A stretch of 64,000 bases of DNA from Paradesertivirga sp966210515 (GTDB lineage Bacteria > Bacteroidota > Bacteroidia > Sphingobacteriales > Sphingobacteriaceae): positions 14,363-78,362 of the forward strand of contig CBIHLM010000014.1 of assembly GCA_966210515.1 (NCBI GenBank). The letters run 5' to 3'. The translations under genes and the position numbers were made by a program. Position 1 is the first letter of the stretch, and every line of letters begins with the position of its first letter. This document shows positions 51,775 to 61,267 of this stretch, in pieces. The notes under the pieces are model-generated. The model was not told where the DNA came from. It was given only the letters and a program-made list of their open reading frames with translations, and did no database searches.

Positions 51775-53028
51775 CTATTTAACGGAAACCAGGCTGTTTA
51801 TATATTCTTCGAGATTGGTATAGCCATTATTATTTGCGTCGCCATTGCCGTCAGCTTTTTTAGAATTGAGCTTATTTTTCTTTTCCCAACTATCCGGCAT
51901 ACCATCACCATCGGTATCTTTCGGGGCTTTGCCATTCTTTATATTGCCCGGACCTTTTTCAGGATTTTCTTCTTCGCTACTGATAATTTTACCTTCTTTT
52001 CCTAATGACTTGAGCGTGTTTATTAAGCGGGTATCAATCTGGTCGCGGTGTAAAGAGGCTCCTGAATTTGCAACAACAAACTGGTAGGCTTGCTGCGGTT
52101 CCAGAATGTTAACTTTCGGATAATCGTTTGGTGCAGATAGCCAGTCTACAACAGTATATTTTTCTCTAGGAAGATCGGCCCCATCCAGTTTACCATTTTT
52201 GTTTCCATCATGAAAATTGGACGTTGCATAAATATGAAAATTGGTATTGCCTCGCGTAAACGGACCAGAAGAGGTTTGAGGGCCATCAATAAAATAATTA
52301 TTCTGAACATTGGCGTAGGAAGGCGCTTCAGAGTCGCCAAGAATATATGCTCCAACCCGCCAGTTATACACCACATTATTGATGTATTGGTTTTTGCCTT
52401 TTACTTTAGGATTTCGTGTGTGATTGTTGATATAAAGATTTCTCAGCAGACTAATTCCTCCTGTTGTTTGTATCAGGCCTCCGGCCGAATGAGAATGAAG
52501 ACCTTCTGAAATAATACAGTTTTGAATAGTAACATCAGAAACTGTTCCGCTGACAGAAAATGTTTCGTCTCTGCCCCACGAAACCGAAAGATGATCAAAA
52601 ATCATGTTCGAGCCCTGAGCAATACTAACAGCATCCTGCTTTTCAGCATTAATACCCATTCTCACCCTTAAATATCTTACAATAGAATTGTCTGCTTTCG
52701 AAAAAGACAAGCCATTTCCATAAATTGTAATACCCTCTCCTGGTGCTGTTTGTCCGGCAATCGTTATATTGGGAGACACTACTATCCTTTCCTTTATTTT
52801 AACTACACCTCCCAGATCAAAAACTACTGTACGGTTTGGCTTACTTACTGCATCCCTGAAAGAACCTGCACCAGAATCGTTGAGATTTGTTACATGATAA
52901 ATTTCTCCACCTCTACCTCCTTTGGCAAAACGACCGAAACCTTCAGCACCGGGAAATGCCAGTTGTTGAGCACTTACGGAAAAACTGCCGGCCAGTAAAG
53001 CTGCCAGAATTATTGATCTACACTTCAT
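51775..53028 (-). CDS. PL1-type pectate lyase with C-terminal calcium-binding repeat
   Basis: 417 residues, signal peptide ending FSVSAQ (~residue 20). The start QLAFPGAEGFGRFAKGGRGG and IYHVTNLNDSGAGSFRDAV, VVFDLGGVVKIKERI, ITIAGQTAPGEGI are typical of Bacteroidota PL1 beta-helix lyases. NHTRNPKVKGKNQYINNVV holds the catalytic-region Arg. The C-terminus has a thrombospondin-type-3/EF-like calcium segment (DTDGDGMPDSWE, DGNGDANNNGYTNLEEY). Cleaves homogalacturonan by beta-elimination, or supplies RG-linked oligomers. It follows the SusD gene by 18 bp. Confidence 0.93.
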   Translation of the reverse strand: MKCRSIILAALLAGSFSVSAQQLAFPGAEGFGRFAKGGRGGEIYHVTNLNDSGAGSFRDAVSKPNRTVVFDLGGVVKIKERIVVSPNITIAGQTAPGEGITIYGNGLSFSKADNSIVRYLRVRMGINAEKQDAVSIAQGSNMIFDHLSVSWGRDETFSVSGTVSDVTIQNCIISEGLHSHSAGGLIQTTGGISLLRNLYINNHTRNPKVKGKNQYINNVVYNWRVGAYILGDSEAPSYANVQNNYFIDGPQTSSGPFTRGNTNFHIYATSNFHDGNKNGKLDGADLPREKYTVVDWLSAPNDYPKVNILEPQQAYQFVVANSGASLHRDQIDTRLINTLKSLGKEGKIISSEEENPEKGPGNIKNGKAPKDTDGDGMPDSWEKKNKLNSKKADGNGDANNNGYTNLEEYINSLVSVK

Positions 53029-53046
53029 TTTTATGCACTTGAATAT

Positions 53047-54738
53047 TTAAAACTTAAACGGGAGAAACAAATCCTCTTTCTTTGTTATTTGCTTGGAGCT
53101 TGGATTTTTTGCCTGTAACTTCGAATTAATAAATGCAAACCCTGAACCTGCTGCCTCTTGCTCTCTTCTCAGAGTTATTCGGACAAGATCCTGCCAGCGG
53201 TTGCCTTCGTAAGCCAATTCCAGCGCAGCTTCATTTACAATAGCATCTTCCATTTGTCTCATCTCTGTATTCTCCTGTAAATCAGAATCAAGATTAGTTG
53301 TTCCAACTCTGGCACGCAAGCCTAAAGTGCGGTGGTATTTTCCGCGAATCCTTGGCGCATCTATTTTTCGTGCATCGAAATCATAAGGGAAGTCTAATTT
53401 AGTAATCCGATCGTTTACATCATTAGATGTCGCAGGATCATCAAAAGTACCCTTTATACCATTATTTACTAATGCATACGCAATTTTTGTTTGCCCATCC
53501 CTGTTTGCTGCTTCAGCAAAACGCAAATGAAGCAAGCTGGCTCTGTACAAAAACCATTTGCCATTTTTCTCCAAAACATTCCCAGGCAGACCAGTGGTGG
53601 CGTTTAAATAGTTATACAAAAATTTCATAATCACTGGTTGGCCGTTAATTATTTTATAACTATTGTCCTGACCTCTTAAATCATACGGAGTTCCATCATT
53701 TTGAACCTGACTATTCCAGTTGTCAATTGCATTTTGAGATGGCTTTACTAAATATTGGCCGCCTGTGTTAGAAAACAAGTCTATAAATGGATTTTGAGGC
53801 TGATAATTTTTATCAAAGAACATCGTCCATAGCCATTCCCACTGATATTGATTATCCTGAGGAGAGCGCGAAAAGAAAGTTTGCCAAGCACTCGGAGTAG
53901 CGGCATCGTTATCGCCACCGCTAGACCCGGAATAAAAGTTATAATAAGCTCCGCTCGCAGCATTTTCTCCAAGTGGGGTTGTAGTTTCGAGCACATATTT
54001 ATAGTAGGTGGCAGCCTCGTTATACTGATTTGTCCATAAATACAAATCCCCTAACAACAGATTTTTGTTAATGAATATCATCTTACTCGGATATCCATCG
54101 ATCTGTGAGATTAAAGAACTTGCAGCCTCATAAGGCTCAAGATATGGCAATGATTTCATGTACAGGATTAATTCTGGCACAAGTTCATCCAGTTTCTTTT
54201 TGGGGAAAAGTGATTCATTCTGAACGTCGTAAATATTAACAACAGGTTCCGTCACGTAAGGAATTTCACCATAGTGAATGGCCAGTTGAAAATAAAGCCA
54301 GGTGCGTAATGCTCCGATATCCGAATAGCGTTGCTTGTAATTACTTTCGTTAATTTTTTTAGCATCGTACATGTCTTTCAGATTCTTAAGAACATCGTTA
54401 CAGTTTGCAATGATGGCATAATAAGGCTTCGGATTGATGTATGGATTGTCTGGCGAAATATTATTCGTATTTAATTCTCTTAGATGGGCATCTGCATTGT
54501 TAGTAACATCCATCAAGTCGGCCCGTAATTCATTAAGAATTTCGTACTGTTTGGCGATACTTAGGAACTGTCCGTAAATCCCTAAAACTGCGGCATCGGC
54601 ATCATAAATATTTTGATACGCTTTTTTATAATCAATTGCATTTTCAGGACTTATATCAAAAGTTTTTTTGCAGGAGCTTAAGCTTATAAAGCTAATTGCG
54701 ACAAGCAAAAAAATACTAAAGTTGATTGATGTCTTCAT
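53047..54738 (-). CDS. SusD/RagB-family nutrient-binding lipoprotein (pair 1)
   Basis: 563 residues, lipobox ISLSSC (Cys23). Surface glycan-binding lid of a SusCD transporter. TPR-rich helical fold with the family pieces GALRTWLYFQLAIHYGEIPY, NLLLGDLYLWTNQYNEAATYY, FLYRASLLHLRFAEAANRDG and the C-terminal VNEAALELAYEGNRWQDLVR. It lies 46 bp after its SusC partner and directly before PL1. Target is presumably pectin-derived oligosaccharide by context. Confidence 0.95.
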   Translation of the reverse strand: MKTSINFSIFLLVAISFISLSSCKKTFDISPENAIDYKKAYQNIYDADAAVLGIYGQFLSIAKQYEILNELRADLMDVTNNADAHLRELNTNNISPDNPYINPKPYYAIIANCNDVLKNLKDMYDAKKINESNYKQRYSDIGALRTWLYFQLAIHYGEIPYVTEPVVNIYDVQNESLFPKKKLDELVPELILYMKSLPYLEPYEAASSLISQIDGYPSKMIFINKNLLLGDLYLWTNQYNEAATYYKYVLETTTPLGENAASGAYYNFYSGSSGGDNDAATPSAWQTFFSRSPQDNQYQWEWLWTMFFDKNYQPQNPFIDLFSNTGGQYLVKPSQNAIDNWNSQVQNDGTPYDLRGQDNSYKIINGQPVIMKFLYNYLNATTGLPGNVLEKNGKWFLYRASLLHLRFAEAANRDGQTKIAYALVNNGIKGTFDDPATSNDVNDRITKLDFPYDFDARKIDAPRIRGKYHRTLGLRARVGTTNLDSDLQENTEMRQMEDAIVNEAALELAYEGNRWQDLVRITLRREQEAAGSGFAFINSKLQAKNPSSKQITKKEDLFLPFKF

Positions 54739-54784
54739 CGAATATTAATTTAAAGCCGTTATCCGGCCGTATTTCCTTTTTTAT

Positions 54785-57700
54785 TTATAAACCAACGCGA
54801 ATTCCAAATTGTACAGATCTGATTTGCGGCTCTAAAGCTATATCTACACCCTGACCAAGCGGACTTCCGGAAGCGCTAAACTCAGGATCGTAGCCTAAAT
54901 ACCTGCTCACCGTAAACAGATTGTTTCCGGTAGCGTAAACGGTCGCATTTTTAAGGATGCCGGGTTTAAACGGCAATGCGTAAGCCACAGACAAATTCCT
55001 TAATCTTAAGTAAGATCCATCTTCAATCCAACGATCCGAAAAACGGGAATTTCCGTTCGGGTCATTAAATGATGCTCTTGGCACATCAGTAATTTGTCCT
55101 TCGTAAGTCCACCGGTTTAACACATTAACAGTTTGATTCATTGATGAGGAAACCGATTCCAAAATTGCCCGGGTTCCGTTATACACATCATTACCGGCAC
55201 TGAAAGTGAATAAGGCGCTTACGGAGAATCTTTTATAACCTAATCTGCTGCTTAAGCTTCCGAATACATCAGGGCTAGGATTTCCAATAACTTGTCTGTC
55301 ATTCTCATCAATAACATGGATATCGGCGGCTATGTCTGCAGGGCTATCATAGGTATTCGCAAAACGAACATCGCCCGCACTTACAGCTCTTAAAGCACCA
55401 GCTGAGGATCTGATAAAGGTTTTTGATGCCTGCGCTTCGGTTGTTGTAGAATAAACTCCGTTTGCTCTAAAACCATAAAACTGATTTGCTGGCTGGCCCA
55501 CAGTTGAAATAAATGTTGCGCCCCCAAATTCGGTTAGCTGTCCATCCTGCGGTAATGCGGTTATTTTACTATTATAAGATCCTAAGTTTAAGCCCAGATC
55601 CAATTTTATCTTTTTGTTCAACACTCTGCTGTTCATGGCCAACTCATAACCGTTGGTTTTCATGCTGCCATTGTTGGCAATCATATAGTCAAACCCCGCG
55701 GCGGTCGCCAGAGGCAGTGCAGTAAGCATGTCGGATGTATTCCGGCTATAGGCGTCGAAACTCAAACTTAAACGCTCGTTAAACAAGGCAAGGTCAAGTC
55801 CGACGTTTGCTGTCTTTATCGTTTCCCATTTAAGAGTTGGATTGGCGATGTTTCCTCTGATTATTCCCTGATTACCCAAAAGGTTTTGCGATACATAATA
55901 TTGTCTTGCGGAAAAATTTCCAATATCATCGTTACCCGACAAGCTATAGCTGGCACGCAATTTAAACAAGTCGATATTGGTTGCCGAAGCCATGAAATTT
56001 TCGGAAGAGACTAACCAGCCTGCAGCAATTGATGGAAGCAAAGCAAACTTGTTTCCGTTAATAGTTAATACATCCTGAATGTCGGTACCGAAACGTGAAG
56101 ATCCATCCGCTGCAAGATTTACAGATAATAAATATTTACTATTTAAAGCGTAATCCACATTCAAATAGGTATTCAACCAACGCGATTTGCCAATGTCACC
56201 ACCGATTCTCCGAAGTGAGTTAGCACCCGAACCGACGGTAATAAAATCATCAGTCGGCGAATTAAACCCTAAAGCAGCGTCTTCTTCTGTTTCGGCGTTG
56301 TTAAACCGAACGCCAAGATTGGCAGAAAGGTCATGGTTTCCGGTAAATGTTTTCTTGTACGAAACATAAGAATCATTATACAGCGAGAAATAGCGTTGCA
56401 CCCGGCTGCCCAACCTGCTATAAGCAATCGAATTATTTAAAGTATCCGGAGTAATACCCAAACGAGGCATAAATGTATTTTCTCTAACCTTGTCATAAGT
56501 AACACCTATCAATGAGCTTAAGCTGACATTCTTCGCGAACGCATAATTGAACTTAGTAGAGCCGAAAAACCGGTAGCTTTTATTGGTCTGCTGAGCTTCT
56601 TCAATCACCGCATAGGGATTGCTTCGGCCAAAAATATCTGTATCCGCCAGGTTTGGAGATTCTGTACCATCATCAGCAACCTGATTCACAGGAAGGAAAG
56701 GCGATTTTGTGAGGCCTAACAAGATTGGATTTGTTGAAAAACTTCTTCCCTGATCTCTAAGGTTCTGTTCGATATTCGTAAACGAAAGATTTGCTGTTGC
56801 TGTTAACTTAGGGCTAAGATTAAGATCTGCGTTAAAATTGGTGTTGTATCTATTTAAATTGGTGTTATCGATGGTTCCGTTGCTGCTTAAATAACCCATC
56901 GACAGGGCATATTTTGCGATGTTATCTCCTCCCGTGATTTTAAGGAAATAATTCTGACTGTAATCATTGCTTAATACTTTATTCTGCCAGTTCGTAGTAT
57001 AATGATACCTGCTGTACTCCGGGTTTTCAGTGTCATTCATATACGGCTGCGACTGTATTTGAGAATTAGTCATTCCGGCACTTTGAAGAACATCCGAAAG
57101 GTACAATCTGTAATCATTTACCCCTAAAACAGGTAAATTTTTCGGCGAAGAGTTAATACCTCCGTAAGCTGCAAAATCAATATGGGTTGCCAATTGCTTT
57201 GCGTGTGCTGTGCTGACAATGATAACGCCGTTGGCACCTTTGGTTCCATACAAGGAGCCGCCATCTTTTATAACGGTGATGTTGTCAATATCCTTCAAGT
57301 CAATATTAGCAAGAGGATTTACAACATGTCCGCCAATTAAAGACGTGCCATAATCATTGGTATCATAAATCATCCCGTCCACCACTACCAAAGGCTGGCT
57401 GCGGGTGTTAAGAGAGGAAAAACCACGGAGAAACATATCAGCTCCGGTCCCGCTCGTACCAGATCTTCGAACAACGTTCAAACCGCTAACCAGGCCCTGT
57501 AAATACTCATCAGGCGTTTCTGCCGAACGCTCCCAGTTACCCGTTGTATTTATTGATGATACAGAATATGCTATCTGAGTTTTGCTTTTAGCCCCGAATG
57601 GCATAACTGCGATATCGTGAATTGAATTCAGATCCTCATTATTCAAAGCGACATTTATTGAGTTGCGGCCTTTTAAAGCAACATCTGTCGTTTGATATCC

Positions 57701-58000
57701 GGGTGCAGAAACGGTGATCACTCCGGTAAACGATGGCACTGTAAGATTAAATGCGCCGTTCTCTTCTGTTATTGTGGCCGAGTGACTGCCAGATTTAATA
57801 TTTACGCCCGAGAGCGGCTTCCCTGTCGATGCGTCTTTTATAAGGCCTGTCAATTTAAAACCCGTCTTAGGATTAAGTATAGCTGAGTCGGCCCTAAGTT
57901 GCATAGAATCAGTTTCCTGAGCCAATAAGCTAAAAGATGTTAAGGCTATAACAGGAAAAAGGAAAAGTTTCTTAACTGCTGTTTTGGTAAATACGTGCAT
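54785..58000 (-). CDS. SusC/RagA TonB-dependent outer-membrane transporter (pair 1)
   Basis: 1071 residues from ATG at 58000 (MHVFTKTAVKKLFLFPVIAL), preferred to a TTG 24 bp upstream. Signal peptide ending FSLLAQ, carboxypeptidase-regulatory-like domain (~50-125; GLIKDASTGKPLSGVNIKSG), plug (~150-270; RRSGTSGTGADMFLRGFSS, VVVDGMIYD) and a 22-strand barrel to the C-terminus (VQFGIRVGL). Imports oligosaccharides using TonB energy. Start abuts the 3' end of the fasciclin gene (24 bp). One of two SusC genes in the locus; the other is at 62798. Confidence 0.96.
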   Translation of the reverse strand: MHVFTKTAVKKLFLFPVIALTSFSLLAQETDSMQLRADSAILNPKTGFKLTGLIKDASTGKPLSGVNIKSGSHSATITEENGAFNLTVPSFTGVITVSAPGYQTTDVALKGRNSINVALNNEDLNSIHDIAVMPFGAKSKTQIAYSVSSINTTGNWERSAETPDEYLQGLVSGLNVVRRSGTSGTGADMFLRGFSSLNTRSQPLVVVDGMIYDTNDYGTSLIGGHVVNPLANIDLKDIDNITVIKDGGSLYGTKGANGVIIVSTAHAKQLATHIDFAAYGGINSSPKNLPVLGVNDYRLYLSDVLQSAGMTNSQIQSQPYMNDTENPEYSRYHYTTNWQNKVLSNDYSQNYFLKITGGDNIAKYALSMGYLSSNGTIDNTNLNRYNTNFNADLNLSPKLTATANLSFTNIEQNLRDQGRSFSTNPILLGLTKSPFLPVNQVADDGTESPNLADTDIFGRSNPYAVIEEAQQTNKSYRFFGSTKFNYAFAKNVSLSSLIGVTYDKVRENTFMPRLGITPDTLNNSIAYSRLGSRVQRYFSLYNDSYVSYKKTFTGNHDLSANLGVRFNNAETEEDAALGFNSPTDDFITVGSGANSLRRIGGDIGKSRWLNTYLNVDYALNSKYLLSVNLAADGSSRFGTDIQDVLTINGNKFALLPSIAAGWLVSSENFMASATNIDLFKLRASYSLSGNDDIGNFSARQYYVSQNLLGNQGIIRGNIANPTLKWETIKTANVGLDLALFNERLSLSFDAYSRNTSDMLTALPLATAAGFDYMIANNGSMKTNGYELAMNSRVLNKKIKLDLGLNLGSYNSKITALPQDGQLTEFGGATFISTVGQPANQFYGFRANGVYSTTTEAQASKTFIRSSAGALRAVSAGDVRFANTYDSPADIAADIHVIDENDRQVIGNPSPDVFGSLSSRLGYKRFSVSALFTFSAGNDVYNGTRAILESVSSSMNQTVNVLNRWTYEGQITDVPRASFNDPNGNSRFSDRWIEDGSYLRLRNLSVAYALPFKPGILKNATVYATGNNLFTVSRYLGYDPEFSASGSPLGQGVDIALEPQIRSVQFGIRVGL

Positions 58001-58024
58001 ATCTTTGCTTAATAAATTATCCAA

Positions 58025-59458
58025 TTATGGAAGCTGAGGCTCGAGCCTGAAATAATCAAGGTTTATAGAATTCAGCCCGTCACCACCGTTGTCGGCTGCG
58101 ATAATGAAGGCATTATAATCTCCAAAACTGTCATTGGTGAACTCCCCTACATAAACTTCATTGAAGTTTTTCAGGGGAACCAATGTTTCAGAAAATTCGG
58201 TAGATGCAGGATCTGAAAAAGCAAATCTTTGTTTAAAAGTTACCGTTTGCACATCATTCGGAGCCACCCAGTACACTTTATACTTAATGGTATACAGGTC
58301 TTTAACTCTATATCTGACATGAAACAATGGTATTTTATGATTAAAGATGTAGATGTCGTCAAAAAGCTCCTGTGTAACCGGATTTCTTCTTTGCCTGTAT
58401 TTTATGTTTGAGGATTTATCTGTCCGGCTAAAGCCTGCAGGGTTTTCACCTTCCTGTCTTACATCACGAATTTTATTCTGCAACGGAACACTTAAATTGT
58501 TCATTACATAAACCACCCCATTGCTGGTTTGATATGTTTCCTGAATGGCACTTTTATCAATCGGGACTTGTACACCATCTTCTGATATAAGTATAGCGGG
58601 TAAATTATTGACCGTGTATTTGCCTTTAAACACAAGGTCTTTCATCACCATTAAAGAAGCAAGACGCTCTGTACCATCAGTACTTTCTCCCTGGGTATAA
58701 GGCTTAATTTTTGTCCGTTCACTTTCCAGAGCCACGTCGGCGAGAAGAAACAGGGTATACTCCTGATCCTCATTTGCAAAACTTCCCACTCTGTCGAATA
58801 ACAGATTTTTCTGGACGATACCTGTACCTGGTTTAAAAATCGGTTTGCCTGTTAAGGGATCAACTCCGGTTTGTTCGGCAAGAGCAGAATCAACCGCCTC
58901 GTAGTTTAGGCTTGCTAAATATTCTTTTTGCTTAAAAGCGAAGGAATTTATCACATCCAGAATATTCTGCTTTGCATAAACCGCTTTACTAATTGTATGC
59001 AAAATTCCGTTACCGGTATACTGATCTTTTGTCAGTAGAGAAGCGTCTTCAAAACCTGTTTCGCTAAAATAGATATACTTTCCATTGAGCGTTTTCAAAC
59101 GAAGGGTATTTTTAGCTATTGTAGTATTGTAAGGAAGCTCAACAATATAATAACCAATAAAATCCTTTAGTCTTTGCTGGTCGTTCAAAATATCTGCGCT
59201 CAGGTTTTCTAAAGCCTGGTTAGATGGCGCCCATACTGTATACTTTTTTGAGGACGCAAGCACCTTATCGTATTCAGTTTTTACAAGCAGCTCTGTAAAC
59301 CTGCTTAAAGACGATTCGCCTTGAATCCTTTGAAACAAATTTTGACCTAGTTTAGCATCTTGCAGCTCCGCATGCTCATCCCATTTATCCTGGCATGCTG
59401 AGAATACGCTGACTAAACCTGTGATCAGGATTGCGAAAGTTGTAACTCTAAAATTCAT
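58025..59458 (-). CDS. fasciclin-domain lipoprotein with C-terminal beta-domain (A)
   Basis: 477 residues, lipobox FSAC (Cys22). A fasciclin (FAS1) domain at ~35-165 shows YTVWAPSNQALENL, KDFIGYYIVELPY and GILHTISKAVYA; a degenerate second copy may span ~175-320. The C-terminal ~130 residues (KVYWVAPNDVQTVTFKQRFA, FGDYNAFIIAADNGGDGLNS, INLDYFRLEPQLP) look like a small jelly-roll carbohydrate-binding module. FAS1 domains mediate adhesion; a glycan-binding or scaffolding role in this import complex is inference. Ends 24 bp before SusC pair 1. Confidence 0.82.
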   Translation of the reverse strand: MNFRVTTFAILITGLVSVFSACQDKWDEHAELQDAKLGQNLFQRIQGESSLSRFTELLVKTEYDKVLASSKKYTVWAPSNQALENLSADILNDQQRLKDFIGYYIVELPYNTTIAKNTLRLKTLNGKYIYFSETGFEDASLLTKDQYTGNGILHTISKAVYAKQNILDVINSFAFKQKEYLASLNYEAVDSALAEQTGVDPLTGKPIFKPGTGIVQKNLLFDRVGSFANEDQEYTLFLLADVALESERTKIKPYTQGESTDGTERLASLMVMKDLVFKGKYTVNNLPAILISEDGVQVPIDKSAIQETYQTSNGVVYVMNNLSVPLQNKIRDVRQEGENPAGFSRTDKSSNIKYRQRRNPVTQELFDDIYIFNHKIPLFHVRYRVKDLYTIKYKVYWVAPNDVQTVTFKQRFAFSDPASTEFSETLVPLKNFNEVYVGEFTNDSFGDYNAFIIAADNGGDGLNSINLDYFRLEPQLP

Positions 59459-59506
59459 TTATGATAGTTTATGTAGCTGCATCAGCTGCAGCTACGGTTT
59501 ATCTTG

Positions 59507-61261
59507 TTATGGTTTCTGTATTACGGCACCGTCCGGATTAAACTTAGGCCAAAGCTGGTCTTCCTTTTCGGGAATAAAGTGTATCATATCAAACTGAACA
59601 TCTCCACTACCTTCCCACGTCGCATCCATTCGCAGTGTATGACGGTCTGTCTTTTTAACATCGATAGTACCGGCAAGCACACCGTAGCTATCTCTGTAAT
59701 AATCAATCGTTTGACCGTTCTGCTGATAGTATGGATACTCTGCGAATACAATTTTTTTGCCTAAAGTCTCCAGTGATTCGGGGGTTGTACCTGCGGGATA
59801 AGTCCACTTATTACCTACCAGAACCTGTGTGGGCAAGCTTTCTCGAAGATTTAAAACTTTTGGCAATAGCTCTCCATTAAATGAAACAGCTACCCCGCCG
59901 CCGCCGCCCCGACGGATAAAACATATCCAAACCTTATATCGACCTTTCACCAGAAGAGGTGTTTTAAACTCGATCCAATTGTTTGCTACAACATTGGTTC
60001 TTAATGAGGCGAATTGCAAAAAGTCGTTATTATAGACATAAAACTGTCTGAACTCTGGTGCCACAACATATTTGGCTGAACCCTGCTTCCAATTAATATC
60101 CTGAATCTCCCCGGGTGCAAAGTTTCTGCTTTGCTTATTTGTCACCCTAAAAATCCCGTTCAAACTGGTAAACTCCGGCTGATCCGTAACTTCCCAGTAA
60201 ACCGGAATAGGGAAACGCACCTTAATTGCAAAAGGGGCCGCCATAGCGTGCAATACTCCGTTTGCTGCGGTGGCATCACTCGAAGTTCTGTTTATGGCAG
60301 ATCCTGGCTCGTGTATATTATTAAATTTATCATCGTTAATTAGAACCTCAGTACCCTTAAGCTTGGAAGTTACTACATCAAGGGGCGATAGTGTTGTATG
60401 TGATGATGCTTTGAAAATATCCGGCACATACTTTAATCCGGGTAAAATATGGTATGCAACAAACAGATGCAAGCTGTCAGAAATCAGCTTCGGATCATTC
60501 GTATTAGAATACTTTGCTTTTAATGCGGCAAATGAGGTTATTGACGGGTCTTTAGCCTTTAGTACATCGTTAGACTCGGCAAGTACCGTAAAAAAAGCCT
60601 TAGATGTATCAGGATTGTTTTGCGGAAGAATATTCAATGAATCATAAAAACCGGTCGCTCGCAAGGCTTCCTCAAAAATCGAGTAATTATCATCTTGCTC
60701 AATCATTTGAGCAAGCGTCAATTTTGCCGGAGTTAACACATGGTCTATTACATGAATTATTCCATTCCCAACACGTATATCTGCCTGTTTTAAATTGGCC
60801 TGCCGATTAATGGTTATCATGGTAGTTCCATTAACATTTTGGGCACCTGTAATTAAATATTGGCCGTACATGGTTTTGGTACGCAGCTTTCCATCATTAA
60901 AATAAACAGAAGCTATCGTATCACGAATCAAATGGATTTTTACAAGGTCTTTTAATTCGTTAAGATCTAAATCATTAACCGATGACTTATTTTTTGAGCT
61001 CACATATTCGGCAACCGCATCGTTTGTTGGCGCAAAGATGGTATAGGTTCCATAGGCCGCTAAAACACCCTCATTTTCTGTTAGCTGAAGTATTTTAGAA
61101 AACTCCGAGAATTGATCCGGCTGTTGCAGGAAATAGTCGGAAATATTTACATCAGAGGTTGTGTTTACTTTAAACTCTTCCTTTTTACAAGCCGCAAAAA
61201 CCAGCATCATCAACAGCAGAAACAAGCCTGTCTTGCCTTTTTGATCTACAATTCTTTTCAT
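59507..61261 (-). CDS. fasciclin-domain lipoprotein with C-terminal beta-domain (B)
   Basis: 584 residues, lipobox VFAAC (Cys25). Two FAS1 domains: ~40-180 (YTIFAPTNDAVAEYV, NGIIHVIDHVLTPA) and ~190-345 (FFTVLAESNDVLKAK, VAYHILPGLKYVP, NGVLHAMAAPFAI). The C-terminal ~230 residues form a beta-rich module with RYKVWICFIRRGGGGGVAVS and HTLRMDATWEGSGDVQFDMI, like a galactose-binding or CBM-type jelly roll. A longer relative of the neighbour at 58025. The two lie 48 bp apart, between two SusCD pairs on one strand. Confidence 0.85.
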   Translation of the reverse strand: MKRIVDQKGKTGLFLLLMMLVFAACKKEEFKVNTTSDVNISDYFLQQPDQFSEFSKILQLTENEGVLAAYGTYTIFAPTNDAVAEYVSSKNKSSVNDLDLNELKDLVKIHLIRDTIASVYFNDGKLRTKTMYGQYLITGAQNVNGTTMITINRQANLKQADIRVGNGIIHVIDHVLTPAKLTLAQMIEQDDNYSIFEEALRATGFYDSLNILPQNNPDTSKAFFTVLAESNDVLKAKDPSITSFAALKAKYSNTNDPKLISDSLHLFVAYHILPGLKYVPDIFKASSHTTLSPLDVVTSKLKGTEVLINDDKFNNIHEPGSAINRTSSDATAANGVLHAMAAPFAIKVRFPIPVYWEVTDQPEFTSLNGIFRVTNKQSRNFAPGEIQDINWKQGSAKYVVAPEFRQFYVYNNDFLQFASLRTNVVANNWIEFKTPLLVKGRYKVWICFIRRGGGGGVAVSFNGELLPKVLNLRESLPTQVLVGNKWTYPAGTTPESLETLGKKIVFAEYPYYQQNGQTIDYYRDSYGVLAGTIDVKKTDRHTLRMDATWEGSGDVQFDMIHFIPEKEDQLWPKFNPDGAVIQKP

Positions 61262-61267
61262 AATGCT

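Noticed and set aside
60270..60647. 125-codon plus-strand frame
   Set aside because: Antisense to the second FAS1 domain of lipoprotein B; no recognisable features.
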